64,000 nt of DNA, from positions 1 through 64,000 of the forward strand of contig NZ_FNEK01000008.1 of the NCBI RefSeq assembly GCF_900099935.1. The letters run 5' to 3'. Shown piece by piece: positions 1-8,501 of this stretch. Below the pieces are notes generated by a model. It made no database searches, had not been told where the DNA came from, and was given only the letters and a program-made list of their open reading frames with translations. This stretch comes from Aliiruegeria lutimaris (lineage in GTDB: Bacteria > Pseudomonadota > Alphaproteobacteria > Rhodobacterales > Rhodobacteraceae). Position numbers and translations under genes: made by a program. Positions within the stretch are counted from its first letter, which is position 1, and each line of letters begins with the position of its first letter.

Positions 1-1321
1 ACCAACTGTAGCTGGCGCCGAGGACGAATTCGTTCTGGGACATCTGCAGTTCGATGTCCTGCTCGTTGAACGGGATGGTCTCGTTGCGGCCGGAGACGGA
101 GTTGCTGAAGGCGTGGGTGTATGCGCCGTGGATCTTCCAGTTGTCGTTGACCGCGTAGGTGGCGCCCACGGAGGCGTGCCACTGGATCGTCGCCGGTGCG
201 AGGGTGTTGAACAGGACTTCCTCGTCGTCGATGAACTGGGAGGCGTAGCTCACGCCACCGCGGAAGGTCCATTTCTCGTCGTGGCGATAGATGGCGCCGA
301 CGCGGAAGATATCCATGTCCTTCCAGCCGAATCCGGGGCCGTCATCCTCGCCGAGGCGCGCGTCGGTCGGGTCGATCACCGAGCCGCCATTGGCGATGGC
401 CTTGATCTGGCTGTAGTAGATCCGCTGATATTCCGCGGTGAAAGTGAAGCGCGGGTCTGCGGCGGGTGTGTAGGCGGCGCCGATCAGGAGCGTCGCGGGG
501 ATGTCGAAATCGCCCTGTTCCGCGAAGAGCCCCGAATACCTGTCGAACTCACTCATCCAGATGCGTGAGCGATAGGAGATGCCGATATCCCATTCCTCGT
601 TGGGCTCGTAGAGCAGGCCGACATTGAAGCCCCAACCGCGGGACCAGGAATCGTCGTTATTCGTCACGTTGGCGGGATCGCTGGACATGCTCTGGAAGAG
701 TTCCAGCCCGGTGGCGGAGAAGCGCTGCACGGCATAGATCGGCGCGAAACCGAGCGAGAGTTGTTCATTCACCTGGTAGCTCACGTTCAGGCCGATGAAG
801 ACCTGTTCGAGGTTCACGCCAAGCGGCGAGGATGAGAACCCGGCGGGTGAACCATTGAATTGCAGCAGGCTGCTGTCGAAGATGTTGGTGTCGTACTCGG
901 TGTTCATGCCGCCGTTTCCGTAAACGACGAACCCGAGCGACATGCGCTCGTTCAGGCGCCAGTTGGCGCCACCGCAGGGAATGAAGAAGTAGTCGTTTTC
1001 GCTGGTATGCTTGCCGGGGACCAACGCCTGCATGCCGCCGTAGCTGTCGGTCGAATCGATGTCGATGCTCCGGCTGGGGGCGAAGGTGGTGATGCAGAAG
1101 CCGGCAGAGTTGCCGATCTTGTTCCCGGCGGCCGGGTTCTGGGCGAGGCTGAGAACGCCGGACGGTACTGCAACCCCTGCACCTGCCATCCCCTTGGAGG
1201 CTGCGCCATAGCCGTTGGCGAAATAGCCGTTGGTTGCCTGCGCGGGGCCTGCGGCGGCTCCGAGAAGAACCAGCCCTGCCATGCCTGCGATGGCACGCTG
1301 ATTCCGAACGGATTTTGTCAT
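1..1321 (-). CDS. OmpP1/FadL/TodX family outer membrane transporter (3' end outside window)
   Basis: Reading the minus strand from an ATG at 1321 gives an uninterrupted frame to the window edge (about 440 codons, no stop reached). It starts with a signal peptide of about 29 residues ending in GPAQA. The mature N terminus, TNGYFANGYGAASKGMAGAG, is the hallmark of FadL-type porins, and an NPA motif follows. The rest is rich in aromatic and small residues in alternating patterns, as expected for a 14-strand beta barrel. A GGAGG ribosome binding site lies at 1331-1335. The family takes up long-chain fatty acids or other hydrophobic compounds across the outer membrane. It is transcribed away from the mrp/mbx operon. 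Substrate cannot be judged from the sequence. Confidence 0.9.
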   Translation of the reverse strand, partial: MTKSVRNQRAIAGMAGLVLLGAAAGPAQATNGYFANGYGAASKGMAGAGVAVPSGVLSLAQNPAAGNKIGNSAGFCITTFAPSRSIDIDSTDSYGGMQALVPGKHTSENDYFFIPCGGANWRLNERMSLGFVVYGNGGMNTEYDTNIFDSSLLQFNGSPAGFSSSPLGVNLEQVFIGLNVSYQVNEQLSLGFAPIYAVQRFSATGLELFQSMSSDPANVTNNDDSWSRGWGFNVGLLYEPNEEWDIGISYRSRIWMSEFDRYSGLFAEQGDFDIPATLLIGAAYTPAADPRFTFTAEYQRIYYSQIKAIANGGSVIDPTDARLGEDDGPGFGWKDMDIFRVGAIYRHDEKWTFRGGVSYASQFIDDEEVLFNTLAPATIQWHASVGATYAVNDNWKIHGAYTHAFSNSVSGRNETIPFNEQDIELQMSQNEFVLGASYSW

Positions 1322-1442
1322 GGTGCGTTTCCTCCAGATCCGTGACACGGTGGAGATCGATCGCGAACTTGTTGGAAGCTGTCCGCACCGTTCTGCGCAC
1401 CGTTTTCGTACATTTGAATGCCTGCATGTTTTATCTGATTCC

Positions 1443-1458
1443 GTCACAAAAACGTGAC
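1443..1458. promoter_or_regulatory. Inverted repeat upstream of the FadL-type gene
   Basis: GTCAC, six bases, GTGAC: a 5-bp dyad about 120 bases upstream of the porin start in a locally AT-richer stretch. It has the size and spacing of a transcription-factor operator. The cognate regulator is unknown. Confidence 0.35.
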
Positions 1459-1949
1459 CCGAACGGAAATTTCTTCGCCGGGTGGGGCCAAACTGCGTCA
1501 CTTATCTCGACCTGAGACAATCTGGACCGATCGGGTTGGCCGTGGGAGCGCTATGCCAGCGGGCCGATCCGCAGCGTCGTGAATGCCCCGGTATCCATAC
1601 GAAGCGGTATCCCCTGCGGAGGGTCTCGACTTAGCACACCACCCCTGACTTGCCTCCATCTCGCCGCTGCACCATTCGTGTTTCGCGCTGTTTTCTTGGT
1701 TTCATTGGTAGGTAGGGCCCGGTGTTCTCTTCAACCGACAGCTCGGCCCTTGCAGCGCGTATGGCGTTGTTGGGGAGTGCCCAGACGGCAATCCGTAGCG
1801 TTCTTTCAGGCAGTGCCGTCCGGGTTTCCGGCACCCCTTTTGTCCTTCGCGAGACGGGTTGCCGCCGTTTGGACCTCCCCCTTGCGACGTTTTGCGCAGA
1901 TACACATCCCGAAAAAAAACGATCCCAATTTGTCCGAGATCAAATCACA

Positions 1950-1961
1950 ACATTCGAATGT
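1950..1961. promoter_or_regulatory. Perfect palindrome ACATTCGAATGT upstream of mrpE
   Basis: A 12-base perfect palindrome about 125 bases upstream of the first gene of the mrp/mbx operon. Position and symmetry fit an operator. No regulator gene is adjacent, so assignment is open. Confidence 0.35.
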
Positions 1962-2086
1962 GTGCTTGAAGGCGAGCACGGGACGCGCACTCCTTCCACG
2001 TTCGCCTAACGCACGAAGCTATCGCCTTCACGCGAGCGCCAAAGGTTACGGTACGCCCCGCTCTCAACTGTGCTGCGGAGGCCTTC

Positions 2087-2584
2087 ATGAGCGATACGTT
2101 CGCATCTGCTAAACTCTTCGCCATCACGTTCCTGTTCTGGATGCTGCTCAATGGCGCGCTCGCGCTTGACGTGATCCTTGTCGGTGCGCTCGTTGCCGGC
2201 GCGATCACGTTCTTTCTGGGCGGCAGCCTGCATTTCCTGTCGGGATATCGGCTGACCGGCGCTTCCGCGCGCGCGACGGTCGGATATGTCGGCTACTTCT
2301 TCAAGGAACTGGTGAAGGCGAATATTTCTGTTGCCCGGGTCGTGCTCGATCCCGCCCTGCCGGTGGTGCCCGCAATCGTCAAGGTGCGCACGCGTCTGCG
2401 CAATCCTGTCGCGCGGCTGCTCCTGGCCAACTCCATCACCCTGACCCCCGGAACGCTGACCGTCGAGATGACCGACGAGTGGCTTTATGTCCACTGGGTG
2501 GTCGCCCGGACAACCGACCCGGAAGCCGCGACCGACGCCATCGTCGCCGGTTTCGAGAAGTATCTGGAGGTCATGTATGACTGA
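2087..2584 (+). CDS. mrpE: Mrp/MnhE-type cation antiporter subunit E (MbhA-like)
   Basis: A 165-residue protein with two N-terminal membrane helices (about 8-50) and a cytoplasmic domain. It carries the family motif ANSITLTPGTLTVEM near residues 118-132. MrpE is an accessory membrane subunit of Mrp Na+/H+ antiporters and corresponds to MbhA/MbxA in membrane-bound hydrogenase-type complexes. It is the first gene of a 13-gene operon, with a GCGGAGG ribosome binding site just upstream of the ATG. It overlaps mrpF by 8 bases. In this context it most likely belongs to the cation-translocating half of the redox complex rather than to a free-standing Mrp antiporter, because no MrpA-type subunit is encoded. 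Confidence 0.92.
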   Translation: MSDTFASAKLFAITFLFWMLLNGALALDVILVGALVAGAITFFLGGSLHFLSGYRLTGASARATVGYVGYFFKELVKANISVARVVLDPALPVVPAIVKVRTRLRNPVARLLLANSITLTPGTLTVEMTDEWLYVHWVVARTTDPEAATDAIVAGFEKYLEVMYD

Positions 2585-2837
2585 TACACTCCTGTTCCCC
2601 GGCTGCATCGCCATGCTGGCCTTTGCCCTCGGGTTCTGGCGTTTCGTCGTCGGACCCCGCCCCGTGGACAGGATCGTCGCTTTCGACGGCCTGACCGTGA
2701 TCGCCGTGACCGGGCTGGTGCTCGCCGCATTGGTGTCGGGCCGCGGCATCTACCTCGATGTTGCGCTGGTCTATGCACTTCTGTCTTTCCTGGGGGTCAT
2801 CGTCGCGGCCCGTTACATTGAGGGAGGCGACCAATGA
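2577..2837 (+). CDS. mrpF: Mrp/MnhF-type subunit F (MbhB-like)
   Basis: An 86-residue protein of three hydrophobic helices containing FWRFVVGPRPVDRIVAFDGL, the conserved GP-x-x-x-DR-x-x-A-D/F core of MrpF, and a C-terminal ARYIEGGDQ-like end. The start chosen (ATG at 2577, inside the end of mrpE) gives the normal family length. Longer readings in the same frame start in non-conserved sequence. Its stop overlaps the mrpG start in an ATGA arrangement, implying translational coupling. Corresponds to MbhB in Mbh/Mbx complexes. Confidence 0.92.
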   Translation: MTDTLLFPGCIAMLAFALGFWRFVVGPRPVDRIVAFDGLTVIAVTGLVLAALVSGRGIYLDVALVYALLSFLGVIVAARYIEGGDQ

Positions 2838-3169
2838 TCGTCCTGACCGCTCTCGGTGTCGCCACAATGTCCATTGGCACGGTGTTCCTTGCGCTTGCCG
2901 GTCTCGGCCTGCGGCGGATGCCCGACACCTATACGCGTATTCAGGCCGGCACGAAGGCGACGACGCTCGGCACGATCCTGGCTCTCGTCGGGGCGGCGCT
3001 GATCATGCCTGAATGGACCGTGAAACTGGCGCTGATTGCACTGTTCTTGATGTTCACCAACCCGCTGTCTTCGCAAGTGCTGGCGCGAGCGGCGCATCGT
3101 GCAGGCGTTCCTGCAACCCGCGAGACCAGAACTGACGCTCTGGCCGAGGACAAGGAGGGATTGGCATGA
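2834..3169 (+). CDS. mrpG: Mrp/MnhG-type subunit G (MbhC-like)
   Basis: A 111-residue membrane protein with three helices. It carries the family segment GLRRMPDTYTRIQAGTKATT (around residues 26-45), which is highly conserved in MrpG (R-x-P-D-x-Y-x-R-x-x-A). An AGGGAGG ribosome binding site and ATGA overlap with mrpF support the start. The C-terminal 20 residues are charged and probably cytoplasmic. MrpE-F-G together form the small-subunit bundle that in Mbh-type complexes is proposed to carry the Na+/H+ antiport pathway. It overlaps the next gene by 4 bases. Confidence 0.92.
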   Translation: MIVLTALGVATMSIGTVFLALAGLGLRRMPDTYTRIQAGTKATTLGTILALVGAALIMPEWTVKLALIALFLMFTNPLSSQVLARAAHRAGVPATRETRTDALAEDKEGLA

Positions 3170-3420
3170 GCACGTTGATGCTTGGTCTGGGGCTGGTGAT
3201 CGCGTTGGCGATGGTCGGCGCGGCTGTGGTGGCGCTTGTCACCCGCTCGACGGTCACCGCCGTGTTGGCGGCGGGGCTGGTCAGCCTTTTCGCTTCGGTT
3301 TTCTTCGTCGTCCTGGCTGCACCGGATGTGGCGATGACCGAGGCCGCCATCGGCTCGGGCCTCACCACGTTCCTCTTCTTCTTTGTTATGGGCCGGATCC
3401 GGCGGGAGGGTGAGAAATGA
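3166..3420 (+). CDS. DUF4040 (MbhD-like) membrane subunit
   Basis: An 84-residue protein with three predicted helices. The sequence LAAPDVAMTEAAIGSGLTTF (about residues 47-66) is the hallmark of the MbhD/DUF4040 family, which also occurs as a segment inside MrpA. A free-standing DUF4040 gene between MrpG and an MrpB-like gene is the gene order of Mbh and Mbx operons rather than of ordinary Mrp antiporters, where it is fused to MrpA. The conserved acidic residues in this helix are thought to belong to the proton/cation path. Overlaps both neighbours by 4 bases (ATGA). Confidence 0.88.
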   Translation: MSTLMLGLGLVIALAMVGAAVVALVTRSTVTAVLAAGLVSLFASVFFVVLAAPDVAMTEAAIGSGLTTFLFFFVMGRIRREGEK

Positions 3421-4118
3421 TCCGCAAAGTTGTGATCGGACTCATGGTCGCGTTGCTTGGCGTTGCCTTCTGGACGCTGACCTCTGGCTACGTCCCGGAT
3501 GCGGAACTGAACCGCACCGCTGCCTACTACGCAGCCAATGCCGAGAGCGAGGTCGGGGCCCCGAATATCGTGACCGGCATCATCGTCACCTGGCGTGGTC
3601 TCGACACGCTGGGCGAGGTTACGGTTCTCTTCCTCACCTCCGCGATCATCGCGCTCGTGCTGTCGCAGTCGAAAACGCCCAAAGGGGCGTCCGGAGCGGG
3701 CCTTCTGCCTTCGGGCGAACTGCTTGTCACCGGGGCGCGAATGCTGGCGCCGCTGATCGCCCTCTTCGGTGCCTATGTCATCATGAATGGCCACCTGACG
3801 CCGGGTGGCGGCTTCCAGGGCGGTGCCATTCTCGCTTCCGGCGTGTTGCTGAGCTTGCTGGCAGAACCTTCCCGCCGTTTCGGTCACACGGTGATCGCGC
3901 GGATCGAGAGCTTCTCCGGAACCTTCTATGTTCTCGTCGGGCTTGCAGGCATGGCATACGCCGGAGGTTTTCTCGACAACGGGATCCTGCCGCTCGGCCG
4001 ATTTGGCACCATGCTCTCGGCGGGAGCAATTCCGCTCATCTCGATCCTGATCGGGCTCAAGGTTGGTGCGGAATTCTCCTCGATCCTCGAATCCCTGCAT
4101 GAAACGGAGGATGCATGA
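3417..4118 (+). CDS. MbhE-MrpB fusion (MbhE/F-like) membrane subunit
   Basis: A 233-residue protein in two parts. Residues 1-90 resemble MbhE and the tail of MrpA, with APNIVTGIIVTWRGLDTLGE as the diagnostic segment. Residues 95-233 are an MrpB domain with GHLTPGGGFQGG. In Mbh/Mbx operons these are normally two genes (E and F). Here they form one open frame, and the DNA between the two parts shows no stop or restart. The product should sit beside the DUF4040 subunit and the MrpC-like subunit in the membrane arm. Start and stop both overlap neighbouring genes in ATGA form. Confidence 0.88.
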   Translation: MIRKVVIGLMVALLGVAFWTLTSGYVPDAELNRTAAYYAANAESEVGAPNIVTGIIVTWRGLDTLGEVTVLFLTSAIIALVLSQSKTPKGASGAGLLPSGELLVTGARMLAPLIALFGAYVIMNGHLTPGGGFQGGAILASGVLLSLLAEPSRRFGHTVIARIESFSGTFYVLVGLAGMAYAGGFLDNGILPLGRFGTMLSAGAIPLISILIGLKVGAEFSSILESLHETEDA

Positions 4119-4474
4119 TGGCCCAGATCGCCCTTGCAACAGGCTTTGTGCTGATCCTTGCCGGCCTCTACGGTGCGCTCACCAATCGTGACATCCTGCG
4201 CATGATCGTGGCCTTCACCATCGCCGATACCGGCGTGAATGTCGTGCTCGTCGCCGTGGGCTACATGCCGGGACGGACCGCGCCGATCCTCGACGCGGCG
4301 GTCCCCGTGGCCGTAGCGTCGCAGCGCATTATCGACCCGGTGCCGCAGGCGCTGGTCCTCACCGCCATCGTCATCGGCCTCGGCATCACAGCGCTGATGC
4401 TCGCCTATGCCTACCGGTTGTTCCGGCTGCGTCACAGCCTTGATATCTCGAACTTTACGGAGCTGAAATGGTAA
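4115..4474 (+). CDS. mrpC: NuoK/MrpC-type subunit (MbhG-like)
   Basis: A 119-residue three-helix protein. DPVPQALVLTAIVIGLGITA (around residues 73-92) is the signature of the NuoK/MrpC family, and the second helix holds an acidic residue (TIADTGVNVV) as expected for the channel. An alternative ATG lies one codon downstream. It overlaps the DUF4040/MrpB-side neighbour by 4 bases and the large antiporter gene by 7. It forms part of the membrane arm that links the small Mrp subunits to the antiporter-like subunits. Confidence 0.92.
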   Translation: MMAQIALATGFVLILAGLYGALTNRDILRMIVAFTIADTGVNVVLVAVGYMPGRTAPILDAAVPVAVASQRIIDPVPQALVLTAIVIGLGITALMLAYAYRLFRLRHSLDISNFTELKW

Positions 4475-7400
4475 GCCCGGTCCTTATAATTGCCATCGGC
4501 CTCGGCACGGCATTCGCCCTGGGGCTGCTGGGATCTACCCGCAAGACCCTCCTCTTCGGCGTAACGCTTGCTGCCCTGGCCGCCATGGCCACGATCAGCC
4601 TCATCTGGCTCGTGGCCCTCGCCACCGGCGCCACGGAGACGGCAGAGATTCATACAGCCGGTGTGGCCCCGCCCTTTGCGATCAACCTGCGCGTGGGTAT
4701 CGCCGAAGCCGCGCTGCTTGCGACAGTCACCCTCACCGGGTTGCTCGCGGCGCTGTCGCTGCGTGCGCAGCTTCTCACCCTCGGACGCGGCGGCATGGCG
4801 GTACTGTTGGTGCTGGTCATGGCCATCTCGGGCCTCGTGATGACGCGCGACCTCTTCAACATCTTCGTCTTCATCGAACTGGTCGCCATTGCCACCGCCG
4901 GCCTCGTGCTGCTCTCCGAGGACACCCGCGCCGTTTGCGCCGGTTTCAAATTCCTCGTGGTCAGCCAGATCATCGCGATCCTGCTGCTGGTTGGTATCAT
5001 CTTCACGTATCACGCGAACGGCTCGCTCAATATCGACGATATCGGCGCGACCCCTGTCGCCGCCCAGGGCGCGGCCCTGGCGATGTTCCTGCTGCTGATC
5101 GCGCTCGTGATCGAACTCAAGCCCTTCCCGGCGAATGGCTGGGCTCTCGACATATATACCAGCGCGCATCCCGGCTTCTCGGCGATCTTCTCGGCCGCCA
5201 CCGGCAGCGCAGCGCTGTTCGTTGTCGACAAGGTCGTCGCACCAGCCGGTGCCGAGTGGCTGCCGCTTCTGACCGGTATCGGGTTGCTGAGCTTTGTCGG
5301 CTCCAATGTCGTGGCGCTTCGGCAAGACAATGACCGCCGCCTGCTCGGATATTCCTCGGTCGGTCAACTCGGTCTCGTGCTCGCCGTGATCGGCCAGCGC
5401 GATGTGCTGGGCGACGCCTATCTCTACGTCGCGGGCGGGCTTGTCCTGTCCCACGCCGTGGCCAAGGCAGGCCTGTTCTGGATGTCTGCCATCCTGCGCG
5501 GCCGCAAGCTTCAGGACTGGGCCGCCATCCGCGCCCGCGCGCCGATGGTGCTGGCCTTCGCCACGTTCATCGCCATGCTCGTCGGTCTTCCGCCCTTCCC
5601 GGGTTTCTACGCCAAGTGGGACCTTGCGCAGGCACTCGTGGCCGCGGGGCGGCTGCCGGTTCTCGGGCTGATCCTGCTCGGCGTGCTGATCGAAGCCGCC
5701 TATCTCTTCCGCTGGTTCGGCTTCGCCATCAAACGCGAAGCGCCGGAAAGCGGGCTCTCCGCCAACATGGTGGATTGTGGCATCACCTTCGCAGCCGTCG
5801 CCGGCGGATGGGCCCTTGGCTGGATCTGGGGCGCGATCCCGGGACAGCACAATGTTCTCGCAACACTTCCGGTGCTGGCTGTTGTGGCATTCATCGCCCT
5901 GGAGCCGCTCCCTGCGAAACTCAAGAACGTGCTCGCCATCGCGGCGCTGCTCGGCTGGTTCGCGCTGGTCTACGGTGACTATGACCCGATGCGCCTGATC
6001 TTCGCGGTCGTAATGATCCCCGGCGGGGCTGTCATTCTCCTCGCCTCCTTCTCGGAGACGGGACGGCGGATCGGTTTCTACCCGTCGGCCATGGCAATGT
6101 ATGCCGGTCTCGCGCTGCTGCTCGAAGCGAACACTTTCTTCGAGTTCTTCGCAGCCTGGGAGGTAATGACCCTCGGCTCCTACTTCCTGATCCTGCGTGG
6201 TCGGATGTCGGAACCGCACGCGCTGAGCTACATGCTCTTCTCGCTCGGTGGCGCCTTTGCGTTGCTCGCGGGCTTCGCGCTTGCCTCCGGCGGGGTCCAG
6301 CCCTTCGCGCTTGACCAACTCGGTACGGTCACGGCGGAACTGGCGCCTTGGGTCTTCGTCCTTCTGGCGATCGGCTTCATGACCAAGACCGCGGCCATGG
6401 GCCTCCATATCTGGCTTCCCGGCGCACATGCCGAGGCCGAAACGGATGTTTCGCCCATGGTCTCCGGCATCCTGCTGAAGGCGGGGCTCTTCGGCCTCTT
6501 CGTGATGCTGATGCAACTTGGCCGGCAGAGCCTTTGGGGTGTCGACCTGACGGTCGTGCTCGCCTGGATCGGCGCAATCTCCGCCTTCCTGGGCGCGGTG
6601 CTTTCGATCTTCCAGGAAGACGCCAAGCGGCTGCTGGCCTACAGCTCGATCAGCCAGATGGGCTATGCGCTCTTCGGCGTCGCGCTGATGAACCACCTCG
6701 GCTGGCTGCTGGCGATGATGTTCGTCATCAACCACTACGTCTACAAGTCGATGCTCTTCCTTGCCGTGGGCGGCGTCTACAAGCGTACCCATACCAAGCT
6801 GATGTACCAGATGGGTGGGCTGATCACGCTGATGCCCTTCACCTTCGTCTCGGTACTGGTGGGGATCATCGCCATGTCCGGCGTTCCGCCGCTTTCGGGC
6901 TTCGGCGGCCGTTGGATCTTCTACAACGCGATCATGGATGCCGACCTGCGCCTGCCGCTGATCCTGATCTTCATGGCGGGTCCGATAGGCTTCCTCTACC
7001 TCTTCCGGCTGATCCACACGATCTTCCTGGGGCAACTGAAGGATCCGCACCGGCAGCTGAAGGAGGCACCGTTCTGGCTGGTGCTGCCGCAAATGATCTT
7101 CGCCGCGTTCCTCATCGCCTTTGCCGTTCTGCCCGGAATGGCGCTGCAACGGGTCGATGGCTATATCGGCTCGATCTTCGGCGACCAACCGCTTATCTGG
7201 CAGGGCCGCGCCATCACGTCCGAGTTCGGCTACTGGAACCCGGTCGCGATCATGGTGGTGATCGCGGTGGTCTTCGTCGCGGTCTTCCTGATCCTGATCG
7301 CCAAGAACCACGACGCCCAAAAGGTGAAGCAGTTCAACATCGTCTTCTCCGCCGAGCGGCCCTACCGCCCCGAGACGACGCATTTCGCGTGGAACTTCTT

Positions 7401-7596
7401 CGCCCCCTACCGCAAGGCAATGGGCATCCTTGAAACCCCGGTCGTCACCTCCTTCTGGGGCGGCGTGACGGACGGCGTCAACGGCGCGGCGGAGTTCACC
7501 CGCCGCTTCTACACCGGCAACGGACAGACCTACGCGGCGCATGTGCTGCTCTTCGTGGTTGCCGTTTACCTGATCGCCATGGGAGGCGTCGCATGA
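4468..7596 (+). CDS. Double antiporter subunit: two fused NuoL/M/N- or MrpD-type modules (MbxH'-MbxH-like)
   Basis: At 1042 residues this is twice the size of a normal MrpD or NuoN protein. Two complete proton/cation antiporter modules lie in tandem, roughly residues 1-490 and 520-1042. Module 1 has the TM5 glutamate in NIFVFIELVAIATAGL (E137) and a divergent lysine segment VIELKPFPANGWALD. Module 2 has the equivalent glutamate in FFAAWEVMTLGSYF (E565) and the canonical segment TKTAAMGLHIWLPGAHAEAE followed by SPMVSGILLKAG. The C terminus adds long amphipathic and membrane segments. Mbx complexes are distinguished from Mbh by having two antiporter subunits (H and H'), so a fusion of the two matches the Mbx pattern. 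No frameshift or stop is present at the junction. Confidence 0.9.
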   Translation: MVSPVLIIAIGLGTAFALGLLGSTRKTLLFGVTLAALAAMATISLIWLVALATGATETAEIHTAGVAPPFAINLRVGIAEAALLATVTLTGLLAALSLRAQLLTLGRGGMAVLLVLVMAISGLVMTRDLFNIFVFIELVAIATAGLVLLSEDTRAVCAGFKFLVVSQIIAILLLVGIIFTYHANGSLNIDDIGATPVAAQGAALAMFLLLIALVIELKPFPANGWALDIYTSAHPGFSAIFSAATGSAALFVVDKVVAPAGAEWLPLLTGIGLLSFVGSNVVALRQDNDRRLLGYSSVGQLGLVLAVIGQRDVLGDAYLYVAGGLVLSHAVAKAGLFWMSAILRGRKLQDWAAIRARAPMVLAFATFIAMLVGLPPFPGFYAKWDLAQALVAAGRLPVLGLILLGVLIEAAYLFRWFGFAIKREAPESGLSANMVDCGITFAAVAGGWALGWIWGAIPGQHNVLATLPVLAVVAFIALEPLPAKLKNVLAIAALLGWFALVYGDYDPMRLIFAVVMIPGGAVILLASFSETGRRIGFYPSAMAMYAGLALLLEANTFFEFFAAWEVMTLGSYFLILRGRMSEPHALSYMLFSLGGAFALLAGFALASGGVQPFALDQLGTVTAELAPWVFVLLAIGFMTKTAAMGLHIWLPGAHAEAETDVSPMVSGILLKAGLFGLFVMLMQLGRQSLWGVDLTVVLAWIGAISAFLGAVLSIFQEDAKRLLAYSSISQMGYALFGVALMNHLGWLLAMMFVINHYVYKSMLFLAVGGVYKRTHTKLMYQMGGLITLMPFTFVSVLVGIIAMSGVPPLSGFGGRWIFYNAIMDADLRLPLILIFMAGPIGFLYLFRLIHTIFLGQLKDPHRQLKEAPFWLVLPQMIFAAFLIAFAVLPGMALQRVDGYIGSIFGDQPLIWQGRAITSEFGYWNPVAIMVVIAVVFVAVFLILIAKNHDAQKVKQFNIVFSAERPYRPETTHFAWNFFAPYRKAMGILETPVVTSFWGGVTDGVNGAAEFTRRFYTGNGQTYAAHVLLFVVAVYLIAMGGVA

Positions 7597-8498
7597 CCTT
7601 CGAGTGGATCCAAGTTCCTTACGCGCTCGCCACGCTGTTCATCATCCTGAACTACGGGCTGCTGATGACGGCGGTGGTGCAAAAGCTTGCCGCCCGGGTC
7701 GGCGGACGGCCGGGCATCCCGGTCTGGCAGAACTATATCGACCTGGTGAAGAACTTCGCGCTCCGCTCGAAGATCAGCCATGGCGTGATGTACTATCTCG
7801 GCCCGGTCTTCCGGCTTTCGGGCGGGATCGGCCTCATCTTCTTCGTGCCGACAATCTACGGAAGCACCTGGGCGCAGAACTTCTCCTTCGCCGGAGACCT
7901 CATTCTGGCGCTTTACTTCATCTTCTTCGGCACCTTGGGGATGGCGCTTGGCGCTGGTGAAAGCGGACACCCGCACTCGGCCATCGGCGTCTCGCGCGGG
8001 CTCGCGCAGGTGACGGCGGCCGAACTGCCGATGGCGCTGGCGGTCTACGCAATCGCCATCCAGTACCAGACTCTCTCGATCACCGAGATCGTGGCGGCGC
8101 AGCAGGGTGGGCTGTTCAACTGGACGCTCTTCACCAACCCGATCGCCGTCGCGGCCGCGATGTTCGCCTATGTCGGCACGACGATGCGCTCGCCCTTCGA
8201 CGTGGTGATCGCGCCGCAGGAGATCCCGATCGGCCCGCCGACGGAATACCACTCGGCCTACCTAGCGCTGATGCAGACCAACCGCGTGATCTTCCCCATC
8301 GCCAAGACGATCATCTACATGAACATCTTCTTCGGTGGGGCGACGAACTGGGCGGAATTCGCGATCAAGGTCTTCCTGCTCTACATGATCCCGGCCGTGA
8401 TCGGCGTGGTTCACCCGCGCTTCCGGGTCGAGCAATCCATCCGCTTCTTCCTGAAATGGGGCCTGCCCGTGGGCGTGCTCGCAATCCTGATGGTGTGA
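7593..8498 (+). CDS. NuoH/MbhM-type membrane subunit
   Basis: A 301-residue membrane protein with about eight helices. SRGLAQVTAAELPMALAVYA and the later SPFDVVIAPQEIPIGPPTEY correspond to the conserved cytoplasmic loops and acidic residues (PFD...E...E) of NuoH that connect the redox modules to the membrane arm. In complex I the latter loop reads PFDLPEAESEL; here it is clearly of the hydrogenase (MbhM/MbxM) type. ATGA overlap with the antiporter gene shows coupled translation. The product anchors the NuoB/NuoD-like pair to the membrane. No quinone-site claim is possible from this subunit alone. Confidence 0.9.
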   Translation: MTFEWIQVPYALATLFIILNYGLLMTAVVQKLAARVGGRPGIPVWQNYIDLVKNFALRSKISHGVMYYLGPVFRLSGGIGLIFFVPTIYGSTWAQNFSFAGDLILALYFIFFGTLGMALGAGESGHPHSAIGVSRGLAQVTAAELPMALAVYAIAIQYQTLSITEIVAAQQGGLFNWTLFTNPIAVAAAMFAYVGTTMRSPFDVVIAPQEIPIGPPTEYHSAYLALMQTNRVIFPIAKTIIYMNIFFGGATNWAEFAIKVFLLYMIPAVIGVVHPRFRVEQSIRFFLKWGLPVGVLAILMV

Positions 8499-8501
8499 GA
8501 T

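Larger units (their letters stand above)
1336..2086. other. Intergenic region between divergent fadL-type gene and the mrp/mbx operon
   Basis: About 750 bases without a convincing gene. The open frame across 1579-2112 has no recognisable protein features and is rich in Arg, Ser and Pro, so I treat it as non-coding. The region must hold the two divergent promoters. Two inverted repeats stand out: GTCAC-6-GTGAC at 1443-1458 and a perfect 12-base palindrome at 1950-1961. Confidence 0.6.

Noticed and set aside
1579-2112. Possible gene of about 177 codons upstream of mrpE
   Set aside because: No ribosome binding site, no protein-like features, and it runs into the mrpE start region; more likely promoter DNA.
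4432-7542. Very long open frame on the minus strand opposite the double antiporter gene
   Set aside because: Composition is dominated by Glu/Arg/His/Asp repeats typical of an antisense reading of a GC-rich membrane protein; the plus strand has clear antiporter motifs.
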